From: Isoetes taiwanensis
Lineage: Eukaryota; Streptophyta; Lycopodiopsida; Isoetales; Isoetaceae
NCBI GenBank assembly: GCA_021234155.1
Contig: JAJEKV010000080.1
Coordinates: 1,038,182-1,102,181 of the forward strand
Direction of reading: 5' to 3'
DNA: 64,000 nucleotides
The notes under the pieces were generated by a model. That model was given only the letters and a program-made list of their open reading frames with translations, searched no databases and was not told the origin of the DNA. Positions within the stretch are counted from its first letter, which is position 1. Every line of letters starts with the position of its first letter. The translations under genes and the position numbers were made by a program. This document shows positions 38,435-48,367 of this stretch, piece by piece.

Positions 38435-38455
38435 AAAAAAAAAAAAAAAAAAAAA
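38435..38455 (+). other. Poly(A) tail of L1-type LINE
   Basis: 21 consecutive A residues after CAGTTTTCCCCAC. It contrasts with the tetranucleotide tails of the other LINE clade in this window. Confidence 0.9.
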
Positions 38456-40600
38456 CCGATATGTGCCATAATGCAAAACCTGGTATATGTCTTTGGGTAT
38501 GATGTGGAACATGCTAGAAACACTTTGTTCTGAAGTTAACAGTTGCTGTTAGAGCAATTGTGCAAGGTAAGATTTAGGGGGAAACAATAGTTTTTAGCTT
38601 ACTCTATCTTATTAGCATTTGATATAACCCTAATAGTTTTTATTGAAGAACACGGTCATAGTTGAATAAAGCTAGTCTTATGTATGTAGTTAAACTTTAG
38701 GTATTTTCTGGGCTTGTGGACACATCTGCAGGAAGCAGGATTTATCAATCTTTGGAGCTCTCAAATACTACCAGAGTGTCGATACATTGATGGGAGAAGA
38801 GTCACTAAGTTTCAGTTACCACTACATTGAACTCTTGACATTAAACTGATAACTGCTATTATTATATGAAAAGGATAAAAGGCAGCTCCGAATTCTAAGA
38901 AATGATTCATGCTTTTGCTGAATCCCGTTATTTCTTTGCAGGCAAGAGGAAAAGTTATCATTTTTGAATGGTTGGATGTACCCATCCTGAAATATTATAG
39001 CTTTATATTATAGTTTTGGTTTCGACCATTACAATTTTTGGCATTTTATCTTGCAAAAATAATAGCAACATAGGATGGACTATTTGCTAGAGGAGACTTT
39101 GATTTTATATACGTGTTGGTACTGTAAATAATTATTTGAAAGTTTCAAGATGTATTATATAAGTTGTTGAAAACACATCTCAAGATGTATTATACAAGGC
39201 ATTCTTCTGACCAATTCCTGAAAATAAGTAACAGTTAAGTGTATGTTCTAACACTATGTATTTGTCTCTAGTTGCCTTATTTTCCTGTTATAGGTGATAT
39301 TTTCTCACCATTTTGCTTGCACACAACAACTTGTCAATAACATTTTCAATTTTAGACATTTCAAAAATCTAGAAAACCTTAATGCAACACACTATGGTAG
39401 TAAAGGTATTATATTGAACTTCATATGAAATGGAGTTCATAGGAAATGGTGTTCGAGAATGCTCTAAAGTTCATGCACACTATGGTAGTAAAGGTATTAC
39501 ATAGAAGTTCATATGAAATGGAGTTCATATGAAATGTTGTTCGGAATGCTCTAGAATTCATACAGCTTGAAAGAAAATGTGAATATTCATTCATATCATC
39601 ACTCATATCATCATATATCAGATCTTAAAATATAGAACCGAGGAGTTGTCATTTACTAGTAATATCATAGATGATGTTGTGCTCGAAAAGGGATATAACA
39701 TTGAATAGTGTTATATATGTTGTATCCCAAATTTCTTAACTGTCGTCCACATTGCTGTTGCTTTGTTGATGGTAGCATTTGAGGGGAAGAAAAGCCCTGA
39801 GGCTCCAGTAAAAATCAGCTTCACAATAAGAGAAGGATGCAAATGCGTGGTAGTGTAAGTGAGGTTGAATTGGAAATTGCCAAGAGGAGAATTGCACAGT
39901 AGGCAAAATTCTAGCCAAGGCAGTTTGGGAAAGAGAAATGTCAGTGGTGGAGCATGTAAGATCAATTCTTCTAGTCATAGACAACGACAGTTTCAAGAGG
40001 CTAGGCCCCATTCACCTGTTAGGCAAGCTCTTCCCCTCAAAAATGGTGATCCAACTTCCATTTTGAGGGAGGAATGGGGGGATTGCAATTTAAGACATGA
40101 GGATTTTCAATAAAAAAAAACTAGCAAAAGGCACACCAGAAGGCTTTAGCAAGGTTTTATTTAGCTAGGTATATTAAAACAGAAGGCTTTGGCAAGGTTT
40201 TGTTTAGCTAGGCATATTAAAACTTCTACTAAAGCCACTTAGTAACAATAAAAGGCACTAGTAGAAGTTGTTTCTATTAAAGGCACTTAGTAGAAGTGGA
40301 ACACATTTCCACCATGAATTTCGCTAATGTGAAGATCCACCTAGATAAATCCATCATACTTTACATGACTTGTATTGAACAAATTGCTTGCATTGAACTA
40401 ATTGCTTTTTCTCTATCCTTTCCATGGCCTAGGCATTTGCACTTTGTCTAAGACTCTGGGCTCCCTTATTTCAAGCATTGTAGTGTTGCCGACTTTGGAA
40501 CTGCGAAATGATTAGAGTTTCAGAAGAATGTTTTGGCACTGATCAGACTTCATATATTCCCTTATAAAATATGCATAATGTACACAATATATATTTGGAA
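38456..40600. other. Intergenic with small tandem duplications
   Basis: An ~87-bp duplication at about 39387-39570 (CACACTATGGTAGTAAAGG ... TCATATGAAATGGAGTTCAT) and a ~50-bp duplication at about 40133-40230 (AGAAGGCTTTAGCAAGG ... GCTAGGTATATTAAAAC). A plus-strand frame at 39859-40113 has no recognised domain. Confidence 0.5.
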
Positions 40601-40609
40601 GGGTATCCA

Positions 40610-40970
40610 TAAACCCATTCAGGAAAGTTCACGTTTGTAAGCCACTCTGGAGCAAGCACAGTTGATTATTTGTTGGCTAAAGATGCACGTATGATTAAGG
40701 ACTTCTGGATTGGTGAAAAGCTTCCAGAATCTGATCATAAACCCCTATTTATAATGCTTAAAACATGTCATGAAACTGATTTATAGCAGCAGCCCTTTCA
40801 TCCTAAGATTAAAGTGAATTACACCCTACATGAAGCATATAAAAAGTGCATTGAAGATTTATTGGAACAAGCCACATGGTCAGGACAATTTGTAGCAGAT
40901 GCAAACCATTTTACGGGGTTAATATTGGATGCTGCAAAGCAAACATTTGGTGTGACCAAAAGGCGCATTC
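40610..40970 (+). mobile_element. LINE, left part (endonuclease C-terminus), split by 10.5-kb element
   Basis: Translation gives GKFTFVSHSGASTVDYLLAK, ESDHKPLFIMLK (the S-DH block ending LINE apurinic endonucleases) and ILDAAKQTFGVTKRRI at the breakpoint. One stop (after CHETDL) is present. The rest of the LINE resumes at 51496 with HGRPCNAWWDKECK in the same frame. The 5' end appears truncated at about 40610. Confidence 0.8.
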
Positions 40971-40995
40971 AAGCATAATTTCATTAATTGTGGAC
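40971..40995 (+). repeat. Left terminal inverted repeat of 10.5-kb element
   Basis: Starts AAGCATAATTTCATTAATT and ends GTGGAC; pairs with 51471-51495. Confidence 0.85.
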
Positions 40996-41239
40996 TTTGC
41001 CTCCATATGACTCCCAAATGGACCCGATTTTTTAGAATATAAGGGTTTTATTTAGTAGAATGATGCAAAATTTCGAAATGCGTACAGGTAGGTGAGATGG
41101 CAGGCCTTGTATCTATTAAGCAAAAAAAGTGCCAACCGAGTTTGTGTCTCGCCCAAGCGCCTTCTGTAGACGTGGTCTCGCCACAGCAGCCGGCATTCGC
41201 AAATCTGCATAGTATAGATTCATAGTCGTGCCAGTCAGA

Positions 41240-41572
41240 ATGATCCGAACCAGGCGCAACGATGGATTCACAATGAGCGAAATGCAGTGCCATATCGCCG
41301 AGCCAATATTAGCTCATGCGAATCAGCTTCAGGTTGAGGTGCAGAACGAGATAAACCAAAATGGCACAGAAGAAATGAGACACCAACTCAGGAAGCTCCT
41401 TCGTCGTGGAGAGTTGATGAAGGATGGCGATGAGCCGGATCACCTCAGCAGGGTAGAGCTAGGAAGGCTGCTTGATTTCCTTGAAACGCCATATTTACAG
41501 GGCAGAAGCTCTGAAGAGGTTGCTGAAAATGGAGGATGTTTGGCTGCACAACAGTTTCCGGTCGTTATTTAA
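41240..41572 (+). CDS. Hypothetical 110-residue frame inside the element
   Basis: ATG at 41240 opens MIRTRRNDGFTMSEMQ, followed by a charged, probably helical chain (EEMRHQLRKLLRRGELMKDG, LSRVELGRLLDFLETPYLQG) to a TAA. Composition looks protein-like, and it sits near the left end of the element downstream of the minus-strand gene. No family recognised. It could be a single exon or the remnant of a third element gene. Confidence 0.3.
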   Translation: MIRTRRNDGFTMSEMQCHIAEPILAHANQLQVEVQNEINQNGTEEMRHQLRKLLRRGELMKDGDEPDHLSRVELGRLLDFLETPYLQGRSSEEVAENGGCLAAQQFPVVI

Positions 41573-41783
41573 GAAGCTTTACAAGAAGGAAAAGAGGCAG
41601 CGTGTGGCTTTGGTAACGAAACTCATCCTGACAATGATATAATAATGTTGTAAGGATGTAATAAGCATAGTCAATATTATATAATGTAACGTACCTGAGT
41701 AATTCCTGAGGGTGTGCTCTTTGATCTCCACTGTTTCTGCACCTCCACTTCACTTCATGTTTGATGACGTTTACTCTGCTAGT

Positions 41784-41918
41784 AAATTGGGCGCCCGCCC
41801 AATTTGTGGCCGAGGATAGCGAAGGTCTCAAGTTAACAGCAACAAGATTGGTTGTGAAATAAATTAAATTAAAGGTTTTAGTTTCTACGGGTAAGCAAAT
41901 TGGGCGCCCGCCCAATTT
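41784..41918. repeat. Element palindromes 1 and 2
   Basis: Two 22-bp copies at 41784-41805 and 41897-41918: AAATTGGGC, centre GCCC, GCCCAATTT. They lie between the left end and the 3' end of the minus-strand gene. Confidence 0.95.
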
Positions 41919-42950
41919 GGTTAGCAAAGTAAACTAGAGAATTATAAGACAAGGAAATGAGTGCAACGTTATAATTTCTGAAAAAAGAAGTAATTACAAT
42001 TGTTCATAACATATTTCACATATTTTGAAATCATAAATTGCTCATTCGTCTGGAGGCACCTCTTCTCAATGATCCTTGCTGGGTTCTTCATGCTGGGGCG
42101 GAGGTTGTTGTGCTGCCTCTTTGATCTCTTCCATTTTTTGCCTAAAATCTTCGGCCCCCAGTTCCTCATTCTCCTCATCTGCACCCTGATTGTCTTCGGT
42201 GTTCGCCGCCTCTTCCTCTACATCTTGACTATTTAATGTGTTGGGGACCACATCCTCTCCATCCAGATTGTCCCCTTCCTGTGTTTCCATGACAATGACA
42301 GACTCAGGATCCCTAGCAACCTCTTCCTCAAACTTTGAGGTCGCCTCAATAATGTCCTGAGTATTCACCAGTGCGGTCCCTGCCAGTGCATTGATGTTGT
42401 CTTTTCTTCTCCTAAATAGTTCCAAATCCTGAGAGCCTAGGGCCGCTGCCTTTTTGAGCTCTATTTGAATCGAGCTCTTGTCATGTCTCAGAATGGATTG
42501 CACTTCGTTTATGGTTGTAGAGGAGAACGGACAAGATGTCTCAGGAGCAGGAAGCTGAGGCTGAGGAACATTTTTGGAAGTAGAGGCCTTCTTCTTTCCC
42601 TCCTTGATCTTTGGTAGTGCCTGAGCTCTTGATTTTTTCTCGTCTAACATGACATCGAGTTGCTCGAATATCTGTACAAGCTTAATTTCCAGCTTCTCGT
42701 CTGTCTCAAAAGACAATGTTTTATAGCCCTCGCACACTGCATCTCGGCTAAAAGCACCACCGGAAAAGAAGTCGAGAACAGTGCAATCTTCCAACATCAA
42801 CTTCTGTACTAGATAGGTGCACGTCTTACTTTCCAACTGATTATGCACGAGTACTCCTCCCCCACCTGCTGCACCCTTGTCGCACCAAGGATGATACAGT
42901 CAATAAGCTGCAGGGAAAACAAATGTTAGAAACATTGATGGTCAACAACA

Positions 42951-42972
42951 AAATTGGGCGGGCGCCCAATTT
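42951..42972. repeat. Element palindrome 3, inside intron 42908-42983
   Basis: AAATTGGGC, centre GGGC, GCCCAATTT. It occupies 22 of the 76 bp of a predicted intron with GTATGC donor and CCCTGCAG acceptor. Confidence 0.9.
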
Positions 42973-44118
42973 AAAATGCATACCTGCTGCACACTCATGA
43001 TCAGGCAAATTCTTTTCGATGTCCTGTTTTTCTCGTAAATGCTTGGGAAACTTAGCATATTGCTTTGGATGGTTGGAATTGCCGAAGCAAATATTTATTT
43101 CCTGTACAGATGGCGGAGCCGCTGCGTCTCTGGCAACATACATTAGCAGGACAAGACATTGCAGCTCTCGAACTCTAGAGGTAGAAGCAGTTCTGGCCGG
43201 GGGGTCCTGGTAGGAACCAACCCAAACACGGCTGCCACCGTCTATTATCTTCATGGCGGATAGGCACTCATTGAGGCGGTCCGGGGTAATAAATATAGCT
43301 ATCCAAGAAAGTCGCTGGTCCGCCATCGTCTTTGAGCTGGTCAAGGAATTTTTCATAATCTTCCTTTGGCCATTTCTTTGTATATCCGTCGCATCCAATG
43401 AAGCGGCAGAAGTATTTACCACGCCCACGCACAAACCTCATGGACTAACGTGGAAACACTTGAAAGGTTTGCCACCCTCCTCAACCGCCCAAGAAGATAT
43501 TCGTCTACTTTACTTTGTCAGAGGGACTCCGAAAGCTTTCCTTCTCCATCTCTTTAAGTCCCTACGCCCATCCACCGATACTCTTGGCGAACATAAGCAT
43601 CAGATTCTCTGTGAATATTGGATGAGCTTGCCTCAAGGCAGTCATGTCTTGAAAAGGGAGTTTCTTCACTTCCTTCATGTATCTGACAAGGGCCCGCTCC
43701 ATTGTTCCAATCTTCTTCAGCTCTAAGGCTCTGACTTTCATGGTACGTCTCCCAATATAATCCTTGCTTCCCTTCAGGAAAGTGGTGCCATCCTTGATCT
43801 CCTTCAAAGACCTTTGCAGATCTAGAGGATGCATGGACTTTAATGGGCGACAGGAATTGTTGGTGAAAAGTCTAAGCCTGTCTTTCACTTCAATTCTTTC
43901 TCCCTTCTTGTCCTTCAACCGGTCTTCGTAGAATAACTGGGCAACTTCGGTGCACAATGACCACGATTCGTTATCAAGATATACAAAGTAGTCGTAGTCA
44001 CGCATAGTTGACTTCTTAATCGCTTGCAACGCCACGCTGCCTTTCCAACTCGCATGACACGTAAGGCATTAGATACGGCCCATACACATCATCGTAATTT
44101 GCTTGCACTAGCTGTTCC

Positions 44119-44275
44119 AAATTGGGCGCCCGCCCAATTTCAGATTGTTGACACTCTTTTGGCGCCCACCCTTAATTTCCTGGGTCCCAAATTGGGCGGG
44201 CGCCAATTTGCACTTCGCTCAGTGGAAATTGGGCACCAATTTCCAAAAAGAGTGTCAATAATCAAATTGGGCGGC
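44119..44275. repeat. Element palindromes 4-7, inside intron 44037-44332
   Basis: A perfect copy at 44119-44140, a 21-bp copy at 44189-44209, a shortened copy at 44226-44242 (AAATTGGGCACCAATTT) and a half copy at 44264-44274. All lie inside the 296-bp intron that joins VELIL to VALQAIKK. Confidence 0.9.
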
Positions 44276-45977
44276 TTTTGGAACTGGTGGATAGCACGAA
44301 CTGTCAGAAATAATGGTGGTTAATGCACTCACAGAATAAGCTCCACCGACGGAGTGCCCGCGATTGCCCTTCTTAGGCTTCCGTAGAATGCCCACTTGGT
44401 TTTCAAGCTGCTGAATTTCTTCAAGAATACTTCGTGTATAGTCTTCTTTGTTATGTCATTATTCTCCGGGCCGATTACGAACGCATTTTCGATTCTTTGG
44501 AGATTTCCTGCCAGGACTTGGCATTTCCTTGTGGCATAGAAAAAGAATATCAGTTCAGCCAAGTGCTTCCTTTCAGGAGGCCATGCCAAAGCTTGTGTGA
44601 CAAGCGGTTGAGCAACCGTGTAGTCGTATGGTTGCCATTTACAATCCAAAATTCTGCATTTTGCGAGGTCCTCCGCCTTCTTCCACTTAATTGCTGCTCC
44701 GCACATGCGTGGATCGAACGGCACGACATCAGCATCGAGGGTGCATCCGATGGCTGATAAACGATTAAGTAGAGAGTGTCCAAATGCTCTGGACTTATGA
44801 CCCTACAAGTCATATTTGCCGGGCTTTATGCATCTTGAACACATCGATTTCAATTTGAAGCCCACCCCCGAGGGTAGATTCTCTCCACAGGCTTGATGCT
44901 TGCTATGGCGCTGTGACAACTCATATGCGCTCTCACGTGGACGCCGCCCGGGCCGGATGGAGTGAACTTCACGATCTGCACGGCTAGTCTCCCGTTCTTC
45001 CGGCTAGACAAGGACTCCCTCTCCGAACTATTTGGGCTCTGTGGTGAGATGTGCCGCTTGCGCCTCTTGGACGGACCACCTAAATCTTTTCCTCTGCGCT
45101 TAGAGGGTTCCTCTTGATTAATTGGTCCTCTTACGCACTCACCTCGGCGACCTTTGCTATTCTCGACAATCCAATCAATACAAGTTTAGGGGCAGCTTTA
45201 CGGGAATAGTCAGAAAGGCGTGTCCTCGCCTTCTTTATTCTTTGTCTCTCGGTCTCCATGGCCGCTGGTGCCTGCGCTTGTGATGTCTCACCCTTCTTGT
45301 ATCTAGACTTAAGCCACTTAGTATCGTATACTTTAGGTTGGTTCTTGCCCTGATACTCCGTGAACAGTGCTTTCGATCTGTTCTGTTTGTGTTCTAATAT
45401 CCACTGCCTGACAGCGTAGTAGCCATCCAAGATATCAGTTCTTGATTTGATGCCCGAGCGCTCTAAACTTTCATATGAGTCTAGCGCCCATCCTTTATGA
45501 GCGCAAGAATGTGGGCTTTCCTTTATACTTATGCTTCATCATACATGGCTCGTAATTTCAGAAAGTGGAACTTTATAACGGACGAAAGCCCGATCTACGG
45601 TGTCTTCAACATCGATGAGGAAGTCATCGCTGTTCTCAGGCGAGACCTCCATGTCGATGACGATACCCGCCGAGTTCATTTTCCCTGTCCCTCTCTTGCC
45701 AAAGAAAAGCAAAAGATCCTTGAGGTGGTTTGTCCGGGACCCGTGATGAATATTCCCTATCTCTATGCACCGTACACAATCCTCAAAGAACCGGGCCATA
45801 ACTTCATGGGGCACTACCCGGATGTCGCAAAAACGCTTCTTTCTTCTTCTTCGTTTTGCATCCTCTCTTGCAATAGCCTCTCAGAAATTTGGGTCGGGAC
45901 CGGAACCCCCGAAAGTACCGCTTTGTTCAAGGCCATAATAATTCCCCGCAGAATCGGAAAGTAGTGTTAGTACTTGG

Positions 45978-46335
45978 GAGACTAGGAGCTGAAGAGACGG
46001 TTGTATCATAGAGGCCAATTATACCAATTTGGCCGGATCTCTACGCACACCAAATTGGGCGCCACGCCCAATTTACTGCCACTCAACTCATGGTGAGACT
46101 TGGGGCTGAGGAGACGGTTGTATCATAGAGGCCAAATTGGGCGCCCGCCCAATTTGGCCGGATCTTGACAAGACACCAAATTGGCGCCTACCAATTATCG
46201 CCACCAACTCATGGTGAGACTTGGGGCTGAGGGGAGGAGCATCATAGAGGCCAAATTGGGCGCCCGCCCAATTTACTACGGCCCAAGTCTACCATCCAAG
46301 GAAGTCGTGCTGTCCTTGAGAGTAAATTGGGCGTC
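45978..46335. repeat. Tandem ~119-bp repeat, three units, with palindromes
   Basis: Units begin at about 45978, 46095 and 46216 (periods 117 and 121), sharing GAGACTTGGGGCTGAG, ATCATAGAGGCCAA and a palindrome. They overlap the first codons of the minus-strand gene and extend upstream of it, where its promoter should be. Confidence 0.85.
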
Positions 46336-46345
46336 CGCCCAATTT
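46052..46345. repeat. Element palindromes 8-12, upstream of minus-strand gene
   Basis: Copies at 46052-46074 (23 bp), 46134-46155, 46253-46274 and 46324-46345, plus a decayed one near 46178-46196. They sit just upstream of the minus-strand start codon. Confidence 0.95.
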
Positions 46346-47470
46346 GGTGTGAGGGAGAAGTTCATTCTACTGCCCTTGAGCATAGTTAAGATACCCCTCG
46401 TGATGGAAGGGTACCGTACTGGAGAAAAAGGCCAATGTTGTGCAAAATGAAAGCCCCTCAGGGAAGCAATTCGGTGCCCTATGAAGTTCTCGCATTACGT
46501 ATGCATTTGTGGGGACCAAAGGAGGCATCTAGAAGATGTTAATTTCTCACCACACCCAATTTCCTCTAAGCAAAAGTGGATACTCAATCAGCAAAGCTCA
46601 AGTTTATATTTACACAAAGAGTCCAGCCTTACCTTTGCCTCCTGTGGTGGGGCGAGATGCCATCAACTGCTGAGATTCCTTGGTGTACAGGGGTTCCCAG
46701 GCGATAGGACAATGAACAGAGGAAGGCGCCAACAGGATGGCGACAAGCGGCCGAGAAACACAAGGCGCCAAGTCTTTGGATCCGGGCCGACAAAATGGTT
46801 CGGGGAGTATAGTCTTGGCGACAGGATAGGGATGAGAATGACTTTCCTGGGTAAAAAATATGAAGGCGACAGTGTTAAGCGGAGCAGAAAGCGCCAAGGA
46901 AGCACAGAATTTTCTAAAACTGCAGTCGAGGAGAATGAGGGGAATTTAAAGGGTTATGGACCTTTCATGAGCCGAAGACAAGTGTCGTGCATGTGAGAGT
47001 TTGGACTTTTCAAATAAAAATGGATCGTTGATGGGTTCGAGCGTGAGGAATTAATTGTGGACCTTATTAATAATTGCACGGAGATTTTAAATTTCAAATC
47101 CGTCATTTAAAGGCCGCCCAAATTTAATTCGAGTCATGCACGTGTCGCACGTGTTTTAGGCGGGAAGTTGTGTTTAAAAGTTCCCGGCCGGACATATTAC
47201 TTCGAAATTAGGGGGGGCATTTAACTTTCAAAATAGGGGGGAAATTACATTCAAATTTTGGGGGGAATTTGTGTTTAAATGTAAATGCGCTTCAGACCTA
47301 TTGTTTTTCTAGCACTGCTCCGTTTGGCTACTATCTTTTCTTCAAGACGCAAACATCTTCAGCGCTTCATACTCATGGCCACGAAATCTCCAAAGGTTTG
47401 TGCTGCTCCTCAATTTTATTCATCGTAGCTCGATGTGTAAGTGCTGCAAATGTAATCTGAAGGGATGTAA
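46346..47470. other. Divergent inter-gene region of the element
   Basis: A plus-strand frame at 46481-46996 has arginine-rich, low-information content and no recognised domain, so I do not call it. Two G-boxes (CACGTG) stand at 47139-47144 and 47148-47153. G-tracts follow at 47210-47265. A possible first exon of the plus-strand gene is at 47375-47395 (MATKSPK before a GTTTGT donor). Confidence 0.4.
47139..47153. promoter_or_regulatory. Paired G-boxes in element
   Basis: CACGTG twice, 9 bp apart (GCACGTGTCGCACGTG), between the two divergent genes. A plausible bHLH/bZIP site; the role is inferred. Confidence 0.35.
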
Positions 47471-47605
47471 TCATTCACGCCTGTTCATTCGCACCTCTTC
47501 AAGCACGCCTGTTCATGCACACCTCTTCATTCACGCCTGTTCATGCACACCTCTTCATTCATGCCTGTTCATTCATACCTCTTCATTCACGCCTTTTCGA
47601 TGGCG
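47471..47605. repeat. Minisatellite, ~28-bp units
   Basis: About 4-5 imperfect copies built from TTCATTCACGCCTG and TTCATGCACACCTC. It lies within non-coding DNA or an intron between the putative first exon and later exons of the plus-strand gene. Confidence 0.8.
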
Positions 47606-47872
47606 CCTGTTGAGTTCCTAAGGCGGGTGATATCCTGCCTGTTGACATTTACATAAACTCTAATTTTCGATGCAGTCTGCCCTTTTCCTGAAATTGGTGT
47701 GCAGGAATTGTGTGCCTGTTGTTTTCTCCATGCTCGTTTGTTTGCCCCCAAGAATTACCCTGATAGGTCCACCCTTGTTTGTAGTCGCCCCTTCCAAAGG
47801 CTCGATTGTATTTGTTTTGGGTAGCTCATTCTTCATCGTCGCCTCGCTCGGTTTCATTTACGTTAAAGGGAC

Positions 47873-48219
47873 AAATTGGGCGGTCGCCCAGATTGTCCCT
47901 TTGTGTAGATGACCAGATAGGTGAAATTGGCCGGGTGGGCAAACTGTATCTCAAGTTGTGCCTATTGTGTCTATTCTCAAGTTGTCACACGAATGTGTTT
48001 TCTCTACGGCAGCTAAATTGGGCGGGCGCCGAGTCTCTACCTACTTCACAGCATCTTCTATATAACCATTTAACCAAATTGGGCGGGCGCCCAATTTGTA
48101 AGCGGTCATGGTCTGTTCAGAGCGAGAACCTTTCTTCGTACCCATTGTGAGACTGACTGCATCAATACTAACCTTATATAAGCGCCTCAGTCGGTTCAAA
48201 TTGGGCGGCCGCCCAATTT
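47873..48219. repeat. Element palindromes 13-16, upstream of the 48368 exon
   Basis: A decayed copy at 47873-47894, a half copy at 48014-48029, perfect copies at 48076-48097 and 48198-48219 (the latter a full palindrome with centre GGCC). They precede an acceptor (CTTGTGCAG, 48367), so they are probably intronic in the plus-strand gene. Confidence 0.9.
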
Positions 48220-48367
48220 GCAACAAGGGGAATCTAAAGACCTCATATGTAAAGGCACCCGCCAATTTCATTGTGCGTAAACCATTGAATGGCCATCCCC
48301 CATGTCCTTTGCATTGCTTTCTCGCCTTCCTTACTCGATTTTAACACTACTGAAAATCCTTGTGCAG

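Larger units (their letters stand above)
32540..38455 (+). mobile_element. L1-type LINE, near full length but degenerate
   Basis: About 5.9 kb, plus strand, ending in a 21-A tract. In order: ORF1 (DUF4283-type) at 32583-33845; a glycine-rich linker to about 34530; an apurinic endonuclease region with stops (34531-35300, e.g. GDFNMVERVEDRSGS); reverse transcriptase (about 35850-36741) with PKVKHPSTINDWRPISLLSS, YLKLDFAKAYDSIRWEF and FADD in place of YADD; then a downstream domain to about 37250 (TGMITIAKSVLCSTHVYTAS). The block that should read GVRQGCPL lies out of frame near 36465, and many stops and shifts occur, so it is inactive. The exact 5' end and target-site duplication could not be fixed. 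Confidence 0.85.
42066..46009 (-). pseudogene. Long multi-exon element gene with beta-class DNA methyltransferase-like region
   Basis: Starts at ATG 46009 (MIQPSLQLLVSQVLTLLSDS). Blocks in order: an arginine-rich stretch near 45850, GYYAVRQWILEHKQ (45425), a basic KRRGKDLGGPSKRRKRH (45090), FTPSGPGGVHVRAHMSCHS, VVPFDPRMCGAAIKWKKAED (44725), then a clean GT-AG intron 44037-44332 joining VELIL to VALQAIKKSTM in frame. Later blocks include YFCRFIGCDGYTKKWPKEDY (43395) and SRVWVGSYQDPPA (43225). A second intron (42908-42983) follows. Then LVHNQLESKTCTYLVQKLML leads into DCTVLDFFSGG-F-R-AV, which resembles the VLDPFAGSGT motif I near the C-terminus of beta-class (N6-adenine/N4-cytosine) methyltransferases. 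The tail is acidic (QDVEEEAANTEDNQGADEE). The catalytic DPPY motif was not found, and several frameshifts and stops are present. The methyltransferase call is tentative. Confidence 0.5.

Noticed and set aside
43253-43726. 157-codon plus-strand frame
   Set aside because: Antisense to the decayed minus-strand element gene; it has no motif of its own.
46481-46996. 171-codon plus-strand frame between the divergent genes
   Set aside because: Low-information arginine-rich sequence without a family match or splice context.
41784-48219. CRISPR-like array or bacterial/giant-virus origin for the palindromes
   Set aside because: Spacing is irregular, introns with GT-AG boundaries contain them, and the host element encodes plant-type transposon proteins, so neither a CRISPR array nor a viral insert is supported.
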